Of a stretch of 64,000 nucleotides of DNA, positions 45,077 through 53,974 are shown piece after piece. The position numbers and the translations under genes are program-made. Under the pieces are notes generated by a model. The model made no database searches. It was not told the origin of the DNA and saw only the letters and a program-made list of their open reading frames with translations. The stretch comes from an uncultured Dyadobacter sp. (GTDB lineage Bacteria > Bacteroidota > Bacteroidia > Cytophagales > Spirosomataceae), in the NCBI RefSeq assembly GCF_946482605.1, contig NZ_CAMLSE010000023.1:58166-122165 (forward strand), in the 5' to 3' direction. How positions within the stretch are numbered: position 1 is the first letter of the stretch; the number at the start of each line of letters is the position of its first letter.

Positions 45077-46306
45077 ATGATTCCCGAGTTAAATAGAAGA
45101 GGTTTTCTCAAACAAAGCGGCCTGACTGCGCTCGCTACGGCCATGGGCTCCCGCATTGTATTTGCCCACAATATGCCCGTCGGCTACACGCCGCTTTTTA
45201 CGGACGAAAAAGATGCGTTGAAAGGGAAGAGCGCCGAAATGATTGTTCAGGGAGACAAGCCCTGGAACGTAGAGTCGCCGGTGCATTTGCTGGATGACCG
45301 CATTACACCGGTCGAAAAAATGTTTATCCGCAACAATGGCCTTGTTCCTGAGAAAATAGATGCTGCAAACTGGTCACTGACCATTGACGGCGAGTCGGTA
45401 AAAGCTCCCAAAACGTACTCACTCGCAGAACTTAAAAGTAAATTCAAACACTATACCTACCAGCTGGTACTCGAATGCGGCGGCAATGGACGCTCCGGCT
45501 ACCAGCCGCAGGCATCCGGCAATCAATGGGGGCAGGGTGCCGTTCATTGTGCACAATGGACGGGTGTCAGGTTAAAAGACCTGTTAAATGATGTCGGCAT
45601 CAAGAGTGACGCCGTATATATCGGTTACCACGGCAAAGACCTGCATTTGAGCCGGGACCCTAAAAAGGAGTCCATTTCGCGTGGCGTCCCCATTGCGAAG
45701 GCCATGGAAAACGAAACGCTCATCGCCTGGCAGATGAACGGCAAAGACATCCCCGAATTTCACGGTTATCCATTGCGCCTCGTCATTGGCGGCTGGCCTG
45801 CATCCGTGTCGGGAAAGTGGTTGAGCAGCATTTCGGTCCGGAATAAAGTACATGACGGCGCCAAGATGGAAGGGCATAGCTACAAAATGCCCAGGAATCC
45901 GGTTGCCCCCGGCACCGAGATTCCGACGACCGACGAGTACTACAGGATCATCGAATCGATGCCCGTGAAGTCGCTTATCACCTATCCCAAATCCGGCGCG
46001 ATGATCGATAAAACCGACCTCGCATTACGCGGACATGCGTGGGCAGGCGACCGCGCCGTGAAGAAGGTTGAAATCTCGATCGATTTTGGTGCCACATGGA
46101 AGGAATGTAGATTGGAAGCGCCGGTTAACCGGCTGGCATGGCAGCACTGGACTGCGAATGTGAAATTTCCCACCAACGGCTACTATGAAGTGTGGGTAAA
46201 AGCTACGGATGATGCCGGCAATGCGCAGCCCATGCTTACCCCAGCGTGGAACCCGGGGGGGTACCTCAACAATGCCTGCGAACGCATAGCGGTAAAAGTA
46301 GGCTAG
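45077..46306 (+). CDS. Tat-exported molybdenum sulfite oxidase-family protein (SorA-like)
   Basis: A 409-residue protein with a Tat signal (NRRGFLKQSG, residues 6-15). The molybdopterin domain (about 60-290) contains the molybdenum ligand Cys134 in LECGGNGRSG, and FHGYPLRLVIGGWPASVSGKWL. The dimerisation domain (about 300-405) follows, with VEISIDFGATWKECRL. It oxidises sulfite to sulfate in the periplasm and passes electrons to a cytochrome c, which the next gene provides. The next start codon lies 41 bases past its stop, so they are co-transcribed. Confidence 0.9.
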   Translation: MIPELNRRGFLKQSGLTALATAMGSRIVFAHNMPVGYTPLFTDEKDALKGKSAEMIVQGDKPWNVESPVHLLDDRITPVEKMFIRNNGLVPEKIDAANWSLTIDGESVKAPKTYSLAELKSKFKHYTYQLVLECGGNGRSGYQPQASGNQWGQGAVHCAQWTGVRLKDLLNDVGIKSDAVYIGYHGKDLHLSRDPKKESISRGVPIAKAMENETLIAWQMNGKDIPEFHGYPLRLVIGGWPASVSGKWLSSISVRNKVHDGAKMEGHSYKMPRNPVAPGTEIPTTDEYYRIIESMPVKSLITYPKSGAMIDKTDLALRGHAWAGDRAVKKVEISIDFGATWKECRLEAPVNRLAWQHWTANVKFPTNGYYEVWVKATDDAGNAQPMLTPAWNPGGYLNNACERIAVKVG

Positions 46307-46347
46307 ACATCATCTTATTTAAATGCCTCCGGGCTAATCGCATAATC

Positions 46348-46740
46348 ATGAAAACGCTGTTACTGATGATGCTGGGTGCCGGCATTGCTTCGCAGGCATT
46401 GCCCGACAGAGCGGTTGAGCAGTTCGTTGCCGCAGAGGCACTGGCTGATACTATTAAAAAGGACACCGAAACGGGCCTTGTCGTTGATGAGAATCTCTAT
46501 ATGGTCAAGGCACAATGCACGAGCTGCCATTCTTCCAAATTGATTATTGCCAACCGTTTTACGCGCGATGGCTGGAAGCAAAAGATCCGGTGGATGCAGG
46601 CCAACCATAATCTCTGGGAACTTGGCGATACCGAAAAGCAGGTACTTGATTATCTGGAAAAAAATTACTCGCCAACTGCCTCAGTGGCAAGGAGAGCCCC
46701 GCTGAAAGACATCAAGTGGTATAAACTGGATCAGAACTGA
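46348..46740 (+). CDS. Monoheme cytochrome c, likely electron acceptor of the sulfite oxidase
   Basis: About 130 residues from the ATG at 46348. A longer frame that begins inside the sulfite oxidase gene has no signal at its N-terminus and is rejected. The signal peptide (MKTLLLMMLGAGIASQ) is followed by one heme c site CTSCH (Cys57, Cys60, His61). The small size and position directly after a SorA-like gene match SorB, the cytochrome subunit of bacterial sulfite dehydrogenase. A promoter for the next gene lies just after its stop. Confidence 0.85.
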   Translation: MKTLLLMMLGAGIASQALPDRAVEQFVAAEALADTIKKDTETGLVVDENLYMVKAQCTSCHSSKLIIANRFTRDGWKQKIRWMQANHNLWELGDTEKQVLDYLEKNYSPTASVARRAPLKDIKWYKLDQN

Positions 46741-46753
46741 TCGGAACAATTCC

Positions 46754-46761
46754 TATCTTTG
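46754..46761 (+). promoter_or_regulatory. Probable promoter (-7 element) of the nuclease gene
   Basis: TATCTTTG fits TAnnTTTG, 28 bases before the GTG start; no TTG at the -33 position. Confidence 0.45.
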
Positions 46762-46788
46762 GGCGCTTTAACGTCCTGAATTATTAGC

Positions 46789-47358
46789 GTGCATAAGTTC
46801 CGTTTCCCGACTTCCAGATTATCTTTTGTCTGCCTGCTTCTTATTGTTCTCGTCTCAGCGCCATCCATGCTCGCGTCATGCGTGCTGGCGTCCGAAGAAC
46901 GTGATCAGTTCCCGGGCAATACTGATTTACCTAATCCGCTGAAAGCCGAGGTAATCGGCATTCAGGATGGTGACACCATCGAATTGAAATTCATCTACTC
47001 GGGTAGAAAAGCAGGCCGGAGAATGGGCAAAAATGTAAGGATACGGTTCCTGCACATCAATTGTCCCGAGCGCTCCATGCCTTTTTACAGCAATGCGAAA
47101 CAATTCACTGCTTCACAATGCTTCCGGAAGACGGTCAGCATCCGGCATAAGGGAGAATTCGACAAATATGGCAGGCTGCTGGGCGAAATTGTTTTGCCAA
47201 ATGGCCAGGTGCTGAACAAGGAACTGGTAAAAAAGGGATTGGCTGTCCATTTTAAAAAATATTCCAGCGACCAGGAGTATGCCAGGTTGGAAGTTATCGC
47301 CAAAAAGCAGAAAATAGGGATTTGGAGCCAGCCCGGAATGGTTCTCGGGCATTTGTAA
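46789..47358 (+). CDS. Secreted thermonuclease (SNase-family)
   Basis: A 189-residue exported nuclease with a GTG start. The N-terminal hydrophobic stretch ends in LASC (Cys31), a possible lipobox. The staphylococcal nuclease-like domain covers residues about 48-185: IGIQDGDTIELKF, VRIRFLHINCPERS and DKYGRLLGEI. The Arg and Glu of these motifs are the calcium and phosphate ligands in the family. It should cut DNA or RNA outside the cytoplasm. A gene of unknown function starts 13 bases after it, so a transcript of several genes is likely. Confidence 0.88.
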   Translation: MHKFRFPTSRLSFVCLLLIVLVSAPSMLASCVLASEERDQFPGNTDLPNPLKAEVIGIQDGDTIELKFIYSGRKAGRRMGKNVRIRFLHINCPERSMPFYSNAKQFTASQCFRKTVSIRHKGEFDKYGRLLGEIVLPNGQVLNKELVKKGLAVHFKKYSSDQEYARLEVIAKKQKIGIWSQPGMVLGHL

Positions 47359-47371
47359 ATAAGCGAATCCA

Positions 47372-47989
47372 ATGGAGCCGTCCTCGGTAGCACTTTTCCG
47401 GATACTGTATCAGAACGAAACGCTGTTTCAGTTGGAGGATCGTGCCCCTGTCGAAATCGCTGTGGCCCCGCCGGCTATCAGGGAGGAGCCGCCCGTCCCG
47501 GTAGCGAGTTCCGTTCAAGCGCCTGCGTCCGCATTGCCATCCACACCGGCCATTCGAATACCGGCATCTGCGCCCGTTGCTGCACCAGCTCCGCCGGTAA
47601 CGCCGCCATTCCCTGCATTGAAACACAAAGTCCTTGTACTCATCGACGAGCCCAAGCAGCAAGAGATGATCATGTCGGAAGCATTGTTCCTGGACAACAT
47701 CCTGAAAGCGGTCGGGCATTCGATAGAAACGAGCGATACACTTAATTTCAGTTTCCTGCCTGGCCAGGATGCACGAACCGTGCTGTCGGGACGAAAAACC
47801 AATTTTTTTATCTCATTCGGAGTACCGCTGATCAAACTTCACCTGGACCTGCTCCTGGCACCTTACACCCCCAAAGCGATTGAAGGGATCTGGTTTCTGC
47901 TGGTTGACCCGCTGGTCGTGATCGAAGCAGACCGTAACCTCAAGAAAAAACTCTGGCAAGCGTTACAGCAAATGTTCGAAATGTCCTAA
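47372..47989 (+). CDS. Protein of unknown function, faintly like DNA polymerase III psi subunit
   Basis: A 205-residue soluble protein: a short N-terminal segment (residues 1-30), a Pro/Ala-rich linker (about 33-82) and a globular domain (83-205). The domain's order, with FLDNILKAVGHSI, then FFISFGVPLIKLHL, and ending in LKKKLWQALQQMF, resembles the E. coli HolD pattern of a small uracil-glycosylase-like fold with a terminal LW..(I/L)Q helix. This is a pattern impression only. Many Bacteroidota have no annotated psi subunit, so a test is worthwhile. It sits between a nuclease and two membrane genes. Confidence 0.5.
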   Translation: MEPSSVALFRILYQNETLFQLEDRAPVEIAVAPPAIREEPPVPVASSVQAPASALPSTPAIRIPASAPVAAPAPPVTPPFPALKHKVLVLIDEPKQQEMIMSEALFLDNILKAVGHSIETSDTLNFSFLPGQDARTVLSGRKTNFFISFGVPLIKLHLDLLLAPYTPKAIEGIWFLLVDPLVVIEADRNLKKKLWQALQQMFEMS

Positions 47990-48076
47990 CTGCGAGCACC
48001 TTACGTTTTTTAATAGCCGGTCATCACAATATTATAGCGAATTTGTTTGTTTTCATGGATAATCGCAGGCTAACCC

Positions 48077-49225
48077 ATGAAAACTATGGCCAAACTGACT
48101 GAATTACTTGCAGGCTGGTTTCGTCCCAAAGAATCCGACGAGAATCAGTTTTATGATGATGACGAGCCCGTTGAGGCTAACGACACCCCTACCCAATCAG
48201 TGGAAAACACCCCTATCAGACAGACAACATTGCCCGAAGCACGGCCGCAGCTTCCGCAGCCCGCAGCGCAACCGGCTCCAGTGATGGAAGCGCTCCCCAA
48301 AGTAGAGGTCCAGATTCCGTATTGGCTGGAAGATGAAGACACGCTTCGCGACGAAGGAGTACTTTTTGGCTTGTCCGAATCCGACCCGCACGAGAAAACC
48401 GACATTATTCACAAATACTTCTCGAACCTGGCAGCTTCGCACATCGCAGGCATCGAGCAGCACAATGAGCGCATTCAGGAGCTCAACCTTTTCATAGGTC
48501 AGAAGACCAACCGTATCGAGGAGTTACAGGAAAGGTTGAAAAGCCCCAAATCCCGGGCTGAAGGCGAACATCAGCTCCCCCGCACCCTCATTGGTATTTC
48601 CCTTTGTGTGGCCATGTGCATAGGTAACTTCTTCCTGATCCGTGAATCGTTGAAACCGGTTTTTGCAGACAACTCCTGGATAGCCCTGGGTGTTTTCCTG
48701 GCAGGGATGTTCAGCCTTTTCGGCCGGATCTCCCTCTTTCATGATACCGACTCGCGGGTTACCTGGAAATCGATGCTGGAAGAAGTCGGACTGCCATTTG
48801 CCGCCGCGTTGTTTGTATTTGCAAATGTCATCACGCATCAGGCCTGGTGGCAGGCTTTTGCCCTGTTCATATTCGTTTTCTTCCTCTTCCTTTTTGCAGG
48901 CAAATTGCTGCTGAGTAACATCACAGTGCTTCGGAACGACCTGCAAGCATGGCTCAACATTCGCCGTGACCGCCAGGATTATGTTGAAAATAACTACAAT
49001 TGGGAGTCGGAATGCCAGACACTCGAGGAAGAAATCGACGAACTGCGTGTCAAGAAATGGCAGATACTCCGCGACCAGAGCCAGGCCGAGACGGAACGCG
49101 ACCGCTTATATGCAAAGCGCGATATGCTTATCAAGCTCTTTGAAAGCGAATTTTATCTCGCCCGCCGCATGAAAAATGAACTGACCACACGTCAGCTCAA
49201 CCTGATCCAGAAAGGCAGCAAATAA
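48077..49225 (+). CDS. Membrane protein with four TM helices and flanking coiled coils (pair, first gene)
   Basis: A 382-residue protein. Order: an acidic, Pro-rich disordered N-terminus (residues about 18-75), a helical part with coiled coil (about 105-160, HNERIQELNLFIGQKTNRIEELQER), four TM helices (about 170-188, 200-216, 238-255 and 257-280) and a long C-terminal coiled coil (about 295-375, LEEEIDELRVKKWQILRDQ). No enzyme motif is visible. The next gene (49304) encodes a protein of the same plan, suggesting that the two act together in a complex. Function unknown; no family is recognised. Confidence 0.7.
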   Translation: MKTMAKLTELLAGWFRPKESDENQFYDDDEPVEANDTPTQSVENTPIRQTTLPEARPQLPQPAAQPAPVMEALPKVEVQIPYWLEDEDTLRDEGVLFGLSESDPHEKTDIIHKYFSNLAASHIAGIEQHNERIQELNLFIGQKTNRIEELQERLKSPKSRAEGEHQLPRTLIGISLCVAMCIGNFFLIRESLKPVFADNSWIALGVFLAGMFSLFGRISLFHDTDSRVTWKSMLEEVGLPFAAALFVFANVITHQAWWQAFALFIFVFFLFLFAGKLLLSNITVLRNDLQAWLNIRRDRQDYVENNYNWESECQTLEEEIDELRVKKWQILRDQSQAETERDRLYAKRDMLIKLFESEFYLARRMKNELTTRQLNLIQKGSK

Positions 49226-49303
49226 GGCAACTGAGTTGTACCAAAATCGACGGTGGCGCGATTTTTTATCCCCATTTACATTCGATCAACCCCAATAAAG
49301 GTC

Positions 49304-50695
49304 ATGAACGAGCAAAATCTAAATGAAAACGGAGATTACCAACACGGTTATACGCGTGGAATAGAAGGTATCGACCGACAGGTATATGAGAACTATTTGT
49401 CCAGTAACGTTAACCACGACTGGATTCAGGACAGGCTCAATGAAAAGAAGGAGGCGCTGTCTTCATTACGTGCTGATAACCAGCAAACCCTGGAAAAGCA
49501 CAGATCCGCCTACGACAGGTTGCAGCATGAGGTAATGGGCCTCAACAATGCTGCGACGCAGATGAAAGACATGGAACGGTCGATGACGGAAATCGATGCC
49601 GAAACCGAAGAGCTGAAAACGAAACGTGCCGACAAGGCTCCTTCTTATTCCCTCATCGCCGGTCTGATCTTCCTCGCTGCCGGGATTTCATTCATTGCGG
49701 GTGACCTGATCATCTCCCATGAAATCGTGGCCTATGCGCTCAATATCCGGAACAGCAATGAAGCCTGGGCCTTTGCGATTGGTCTGGCAATGCTTTCGGT
49801 ATTGTTGAAACCCGCCTACGACAGGCTTGTGGAAGAACCTTATCACCGTGACGAGACGCCCAAGGCCAGATCCCGATACGCCGGGTTCAAACTGGTTCTT
49901 TCCATATTCGCGATCGTTACGCTGGTCGTGCTGGGCTGGTTTCGTTATGAAGCCTATCGCACCGACAAGCTGAAAGAAGCCATTAACAAATCGGTGAAAA
50001 ATATACAATTGAATGCCGTAGACCCGCTTACAGGTGCCCCGATCAACAGCCCGGAGCTAACCAACAAGATCGAGCAGGCACTGCATAATTCGGATCAGCT
50101 CAATCTCGACCTCGTCAACAGCCCGTGGGCATTGCTTTCATTCGTACTAAGCGGTGTACTGTTTGCCATTGCGGGTGCCGTTTCACTCGGCATGGCCCTT
50201 CCTGTTTTGCAGGGCTTCTGGTATCGCTGGTTGCAGGTTGATCCTAAATTGTGGAGGTTGAGAAGAAGAAGAAAGCGGATATTGAAACAAATGGAGCCTT
50301 TACAGCAAACTGTAACCCGGCACATGACCCAGAAAACCATTCTGGAAAATGACATCGCGATCCTTCCAAAACTGGAAGAACTTAAGGCGGAAGAGGCTAA
50401 AATAAGGACAGAGATCGAGGCATTGGAAAATGAGAGACGCCAGGCCCTGACCGATAGCCGGATACAGTCATTCGGGGATGGTTATGCCCACGGGCAGGTA
50501 ACCCGGGACGTGATGGGAGAGGAAGAATACGATTCATGGCGGAACAGTCATCTTACCGTTTCAGACCTTGCCCTACGCGCCAAATCCAATGCAACGGCCG
50601 ACCGCGCCGTTCCCCGAACACGCAGCACCGGAATGCGGCCACACCAGGCGATCCGGAAGGCGATTACCGACCGTTTTGACGAAAACAACTTATAG
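49304..50695 (+). CDS. Membrane protein with coiled coils (pair, second gene)
   Basis: About 463 residues from the ATG at 49304; 17 upstream codons are open but lack a signal. Order: helical N-terminal coiled coil (about 30-105), two TM helices (about 115-140, 150-168), a basic loop, a third TM helix (about 195-213), a periplasmic-looking loop with NAVDPLTGAPINSPE, a fourth TM pair (about 265-300), a basic linker (WRLRRRRKRILK) and a C-terminal coiled coil (about 325-380) with a disordered basic tail. The plan mirrors the preceding gene. Function unknown. Confidence 0.7.
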   Translation: MNEQNLNENGDYQHGYTRGIEGIDRQVYENYLSSNVNHDWIQDRLNEKKEALSSLRADNQQTLEKHRSAYDRLQHEVMGLNNAATQMKDMERSMTEIDAETEELKTKRADKAPSYSLIAGLIFLAAGISFIAGDLIISHEIVAYALNIRNSNEAWAFAIGLAMLSVLLKPAYDRLVEEPYHRDETPKARSRYAGFKLVLSIFAIVTLVVLGWFRYEAYRTDKLKEAINKSVKNIQLNAVDPLTGAPINSPELTNKIEQALHNSDQLNLDLVNSPWALLSFVLSGVLFAIAGAVSLGMALPVLQGFWYRWLQVDPKLWRLRRRRKRILKQMEPLQQTVTRHMTQKTILENDIAILPKLEELKAEEAKIRTEIEALENERRQALTDSRIQSFGDGYAHGQVTRDVMGEEEYDSWRNSHLTVSDLALRAKSNATADRAVPRTRSTGMRPHQAIRKAITDRFDENNL

Positions 50696-50727
50696 TTTCT
50701 TAACTTGGGGGGATTATTTCACCAATT

Positions 50728-51237
50728 ATGATTGAAACCCCCCATTTAAGAATCATCTCCTGCGATGATACGCTTTATGACGCTATCCGCATGGGAAACA
50801 ATACATTAGCCCGCGTTATGGGCGTCAATGTCCCAAAAAAATGGACCGAGTTCAGGGACACATTTACCCCTTCTTACCATCGTTGGAAAGCCCACCCTCC
50901 GCTGCGAGACTGGTGGGTGTATCTCATAATCTACATCCCCGATAATATGCTGATCGGCTCATGCGGCTATAAAGGTGAGCCGGATTCCAGCGGGATGGTT
51001 GAAATCGGCTATGAAATCATGCCTAATTACCGTGAAAAAGGGCTGGGAACGGAGACTGCGAAGGCTCTCCTGGACCACGCCTTCCGGCATCAATCCGTTC
51101 ATCGGGTGATCGCCCATACCCTTTCCGAGGAAAATGCGTCCGCCCACATTCTTGAGAAGCTGGGATTTGCCCAGACCGAAGACGTGAACGACCCCGAGGA
51201 CGGCTTGCTATGGCGCTGGGAAATTACCCGACGGTAG
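50728..51237 (+). CDS. GNAT-family N-acetyltransferase (RimJ/RimL-like)
   Basis: A 169-residue acetyltransferase. The acetyl-CoA binding stretch EIGYEIMPNYREKGLGTETAKALL (with R/Q-x-x-G-x-G/A) and the C-terminal ENASAHILEKLGF motif are typical of the RimJ/RimL group that modifies N-terminal or side-chain amines. The substrate is not predictable. It follows the membrane pair by 32 bases on the same strand. Confidence 0.88.
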   Translation: MIETPHLRIISCDDTLYDAIRMGNNTLARVMGVNVPKKWTEFRDTFTPSYHRWKAHPPLRDWWVYLIIYIPDNMLIGSCGYKGEPDSSGMVEIGYEIMPNYREKGLGTETAKALLDHAFRHQSVHRVIAHTLSEENASAHILEKLGFAQTEDVNDPEDGLLWRWEITRR

Positions 51238-51373
51238 TGCTTGTTTATTTGTATTGATGCATATTTGAGGGCATTTAATGTCAAAAATAAATTGGATTCA
51301 TTCGATAATTTTTTGGCTTAATTGATTACCTTAATTCACAAATAGATCATTCTTACCCTTTACTCTGCATATT

Positions 51374-53092
51374 ATGACGGCGATATCCATGGAGACTTAC
51401 CCCTGGCTTAAAAACTATCCCGAAGGTATTCCCTACGAAATAAATCCCGACGCCTACTCGTCGCTACTTGAACTCATGGAAATGAGCTTCGCGGAAAATG
51501 GAGATAAGCCGGCATACGCTAACATGGGTAAGGAGCTTACGTTCGGTCAATTGGATAATCTTTCCCGGAATTTTGCCTCCTATCTGCAAAGCATTGGTCT
51601 TAAACAGGGCGACCGCATTGCACTGCAAATGCCTAATCTCCTGCAATATCCCGTGGCTATGATGGGCTCCTTACGGGCCGGACTCACGATCGTCAATACC
51701 AATCCGCTGTATACACCGCGTGAAATGCAGCACCAGTTTAAGGACTCCGGAGCGAAAGCCATTGTGATACTGGCCAATTTTGCGTCCAACCTGGAAAAGA
51801 TCATCGACAATACCAATATCGAACACGTAATCATTACGGAGATCGGCGATATGCTGGGTTTTCCCAAAAAGCTGATTGTGAATGCAGTGGTAAAATATGT
51901 AAAAAAGATGGTGCCTCCTTTCCATCTGAAAAATACGACCAGTCTGGCCAATGCATTGTCGATCGGATCAGGCATTACCTATAAAAAACCCAATATTTCC
52001 GGCCTGGACCTCGCATTCATACAATACACCGGTGGCACGACTGGCGTTTCCAAGGGCGCGATGCTGACGCACCGGAACCTGATCGCCAATGTAGAGGGGA
52101 TCAACGAGTGGCTCATGTCTAAAATGCGCAACTCACAGACCTCAGGGCAGCTGACCCTCATTGCGGCATTGCCGCTCTATCATGTATTTGCGATGACGAT
52201 CAACGGCTTGTGCGGCATCAAGTGGGGTGCATTGAATGTCATGATCACCAATCCCAAGGACATACCTGCGTTTGTTAAAGAACTTAAAAAATACCGCTTC
52301 AATATTTTCCCCGGGCTCAATACGCTGTTCAATGGCCTGCTGAATAACCCCGATTTTGCTTCGGTGGATTTCACTGATCTCAAAATCACCATTGCAGGCG
52401 GTATGGCACTGCAGAAAATAGTTGCAGAGCGATGGGAAAAAGCGACCGGTTGCCCATTAGTGGAAGGCTACGGGCTTTCCGAAACTGCTCCGGTCCTATC
52501 CGTGAACCCGCTGAATGGACGTCATAAACAAGGCACCATAGGTTTGCCATTCCCCAGTACTGAGATGCGTATTCTCCGGGACGACGAAACCTGGGCAACC
52601 CCGGGTGAAAAAGGGGAAATCTGTGCGAAGGGACCGCAGATCATGCTGGGATACTACAACCGTCCCGACGAAACAGCCAAAGTAATCCTGGAAGATGGAA
52701 GCGGACGGTGGTTTAAAACGGGAGACATCGGCATCGAAGATCCGGACGGTTTCTTCAAGATAGTGGATCGTAAAAAAGACATGATCCTGGTCTCCGGCTT
52801 TAATGTGTACCCCAATGAGATAGAAGATGTGGTGGCTCAATGCCCGGGTGTGGCAGAGGTGGCGTGTGTAGGTATTCCCGATGAGAAGTCCGGTGAAATG
52901 GTCAAGATTTATGTCGTCAGAAAAGACCCTGAATTAACGGAAGAAAAGGTAAAGGCATTCTGCAAGGAAAACCTGACCGGCTACAAATGTCCAAGGCAAA
53001 TCGAGTTCCGCAAGGAGCTGCCGAAAACCAATGTAGGCAAGATATTGCGCCGTGCGCTCCGTGAAGAGGAAATGGCGAAAGTTGCCCATTAA
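51374..53092 (+). CDS. fadD: Long-chain fatty acid-CoA ligase
   Basis: A 572-residue adenylate-forming enzyme. Motifs: YTGGTTGVSKGAMLTHRN (AMP-binding), EGYGLSETAPV, WFKTGDIG, VDRKKDMILVSGFNVYPNEIEDV and the C-terminal KTNVGKILRR with the catalytic Lys. It activates fatty acids to acyl-CoA for degradation or lipid synthesis. The size and motif order match FadD, which is around 560 residues. It stands alone between an acetyltransferase and two hydrolase genes; a beta-oxidation operon is not visible. Confidence 0.9.
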   Translation: MTAISMETYPWLKNYPEGIPYEINPDAYSSLLELMEMSFAENGDKPAYANMGKELTFGQLDNLSRNFASYLQSIGLKQGDRIALQMPNLLQYPVAMMGSLRAGLTIVNTNPLYTPREMQHQFKDSGAKAIVILANFASNLEKIIDNTNIEHVIITEIGDMLGFPKKLIVNAVVKYVKKMVPPFHLKNTTSLANALSIGSGITYKKPNISGLDLAFIQYTGGTTGVSKGAMLTHRNLIANVEGINEWLMSKMRNSQTSGQLTLIAALPLYHVFAMTINGLCGIKWGALNVMITNPKDIPAFVKELKKYRFNIFPGLNTLFNGLLNNPDFASVDFTDLKITIAGGMALQKIVAERWEKATGCPLVEGYGLSETAPVLSVNPLNGRHKQGTIGLPFPSTEMRILRDDETWATPGEKGEICAKGPQIMLGYYNRPDETAKVILEDGSGRWFKTGDIGIEDPDGFFKIVDRKKDMILVSGFNVYPNEIEDVVAQCPGVAEVACVGIPDEKSGEMVKIYVVRKDPELTEEKVKAFCKENLTGYKCPRQIEFRKELPKTNVGKILRRALREEEMAKVAH

Positions 53093-53147
53093 GGCCATAA
53101 ACGGGAGAAGGTTTAGTATATTTAGGCAAACAAGTTCTCAACCTTGA

Positions 53148-53891
53148 ATGCAAATCTATATGAATCTACACCGGAAAACTTTGGTTTTACTACATGGTCA
53201 TGGCATAGACGACACGATTTGGGACAGTCTCGATGCCGCTATCAATGAGTACTATACAGTGGTGAGGCCTAATATTTCACTATTTACGTCCTGCCAGTCC
53301 GTTGAAGATTATGCAGACGAGTTACATCGCTTTCTGACCAACGCCAACATCCGGAAATGTACATTGATCGGCCACTCCATGGGTGGGTACATTTCGCTGG
53401 CATTTGCCGAAAAATACGGAAACATGCTGGAAGGATTCGGGCTATTCCATTCCACTGCATATGCCGACGACGAGGCCAAAAAGCATCAGCGCAACCAAAT
53501 GATCGACCTCTTGCGTACATACGGCACGGAATCATTCATCAAGAATACCGCCCCGAACCTCTTTGGCGACCGTTACAAAGAACTCTATCCCGAGCGTATC
53601 AGGGAGCATATCAACTACTTCGGAAAATTACCGGCCGACGCGCTCATTGCGGGTATCACAGCCATGCGCAACCGCCCGGACCGCACAGCTGTACTGACCA
53701 ATATGCCATTTCCCGTATTGCTCATCATCGGGATGCAAGACAAGCTGATCCCATTCGAAAGCGTGATCAGCCTATCTGAATTTCCTAAGAAAAGCTATCC
53801 GCTGATACTCGCAGAAGCCGGCCATATGGGCATGGTGGAACGTCCGGATGCCACAGCCCGGATGATCAACTGGTACATGAGTAAAATTTAA
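53148..53891 (+). CDS. Alpha/beta hydrolase
   Basis: A 247-residue cytoplasmic hydrolase. Oxyanion segment LLHGHG (residues 14-19), nucleophile Ser77 in GHSMGG, Asp in GMQDKLIPF and His in AGHMGMVE complete the triad. The family includes esterases, proline iminopeptidases and acyltransferases; the substrate is open. The ATG at 53148 is used; one at 53160 is possible. A terminator-like hairpin follows. Confidence 0.87.
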   Translation: MQIYMNLHRKTLVLLHGHGIDDTIWDSLDAAINEYYTVVRPNISLFTSCQSVEDYADELHRFLTNANIRKCTLIGHSMGGYISLAFAEKYGNMLEGFGLFHSTAYADDEAKKHQRNQMIDLLRTYGTESFIKNTAPNLFGDRYKELYPERIREHINYFGKLPADALIAGITAMRNRPDRTAVLTNMPFPVLLIIGMQDKLIPFESVISLSEFPKKSYPLILAEAGHMGMVERPDATARMINWYMSKI

Positions 53892-53920
53892 TTGAAGAAA
53901 AAGGATAAACTGTCATCAAA

Positions 53921-53962
53921 AACAGGTCGTTATGCGTTACTAGCAAAGTGTAATGACCTGTT
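53921..53962 (+). terminator. Probable terminator after the alpha/beta hydrolase gene
   Basis: Stem AACAGGTC/GACCTGTT (53921-53928 with 53955-53962) with further TTA/TAA pairing; the downstream sequence CATCTTTTAG is only moderately U-rich. Confidence 0.5.
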
Positions 53963-53974
53963 CATCTTTTAGCT

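Noticed and set aside
46246..46347. Upstream extension of the cytochrome c gene
   Set aside because: It overlaps the end of the sulfite oxidase gene in another frame and would put the signal peptide 34 residues inside the protein.
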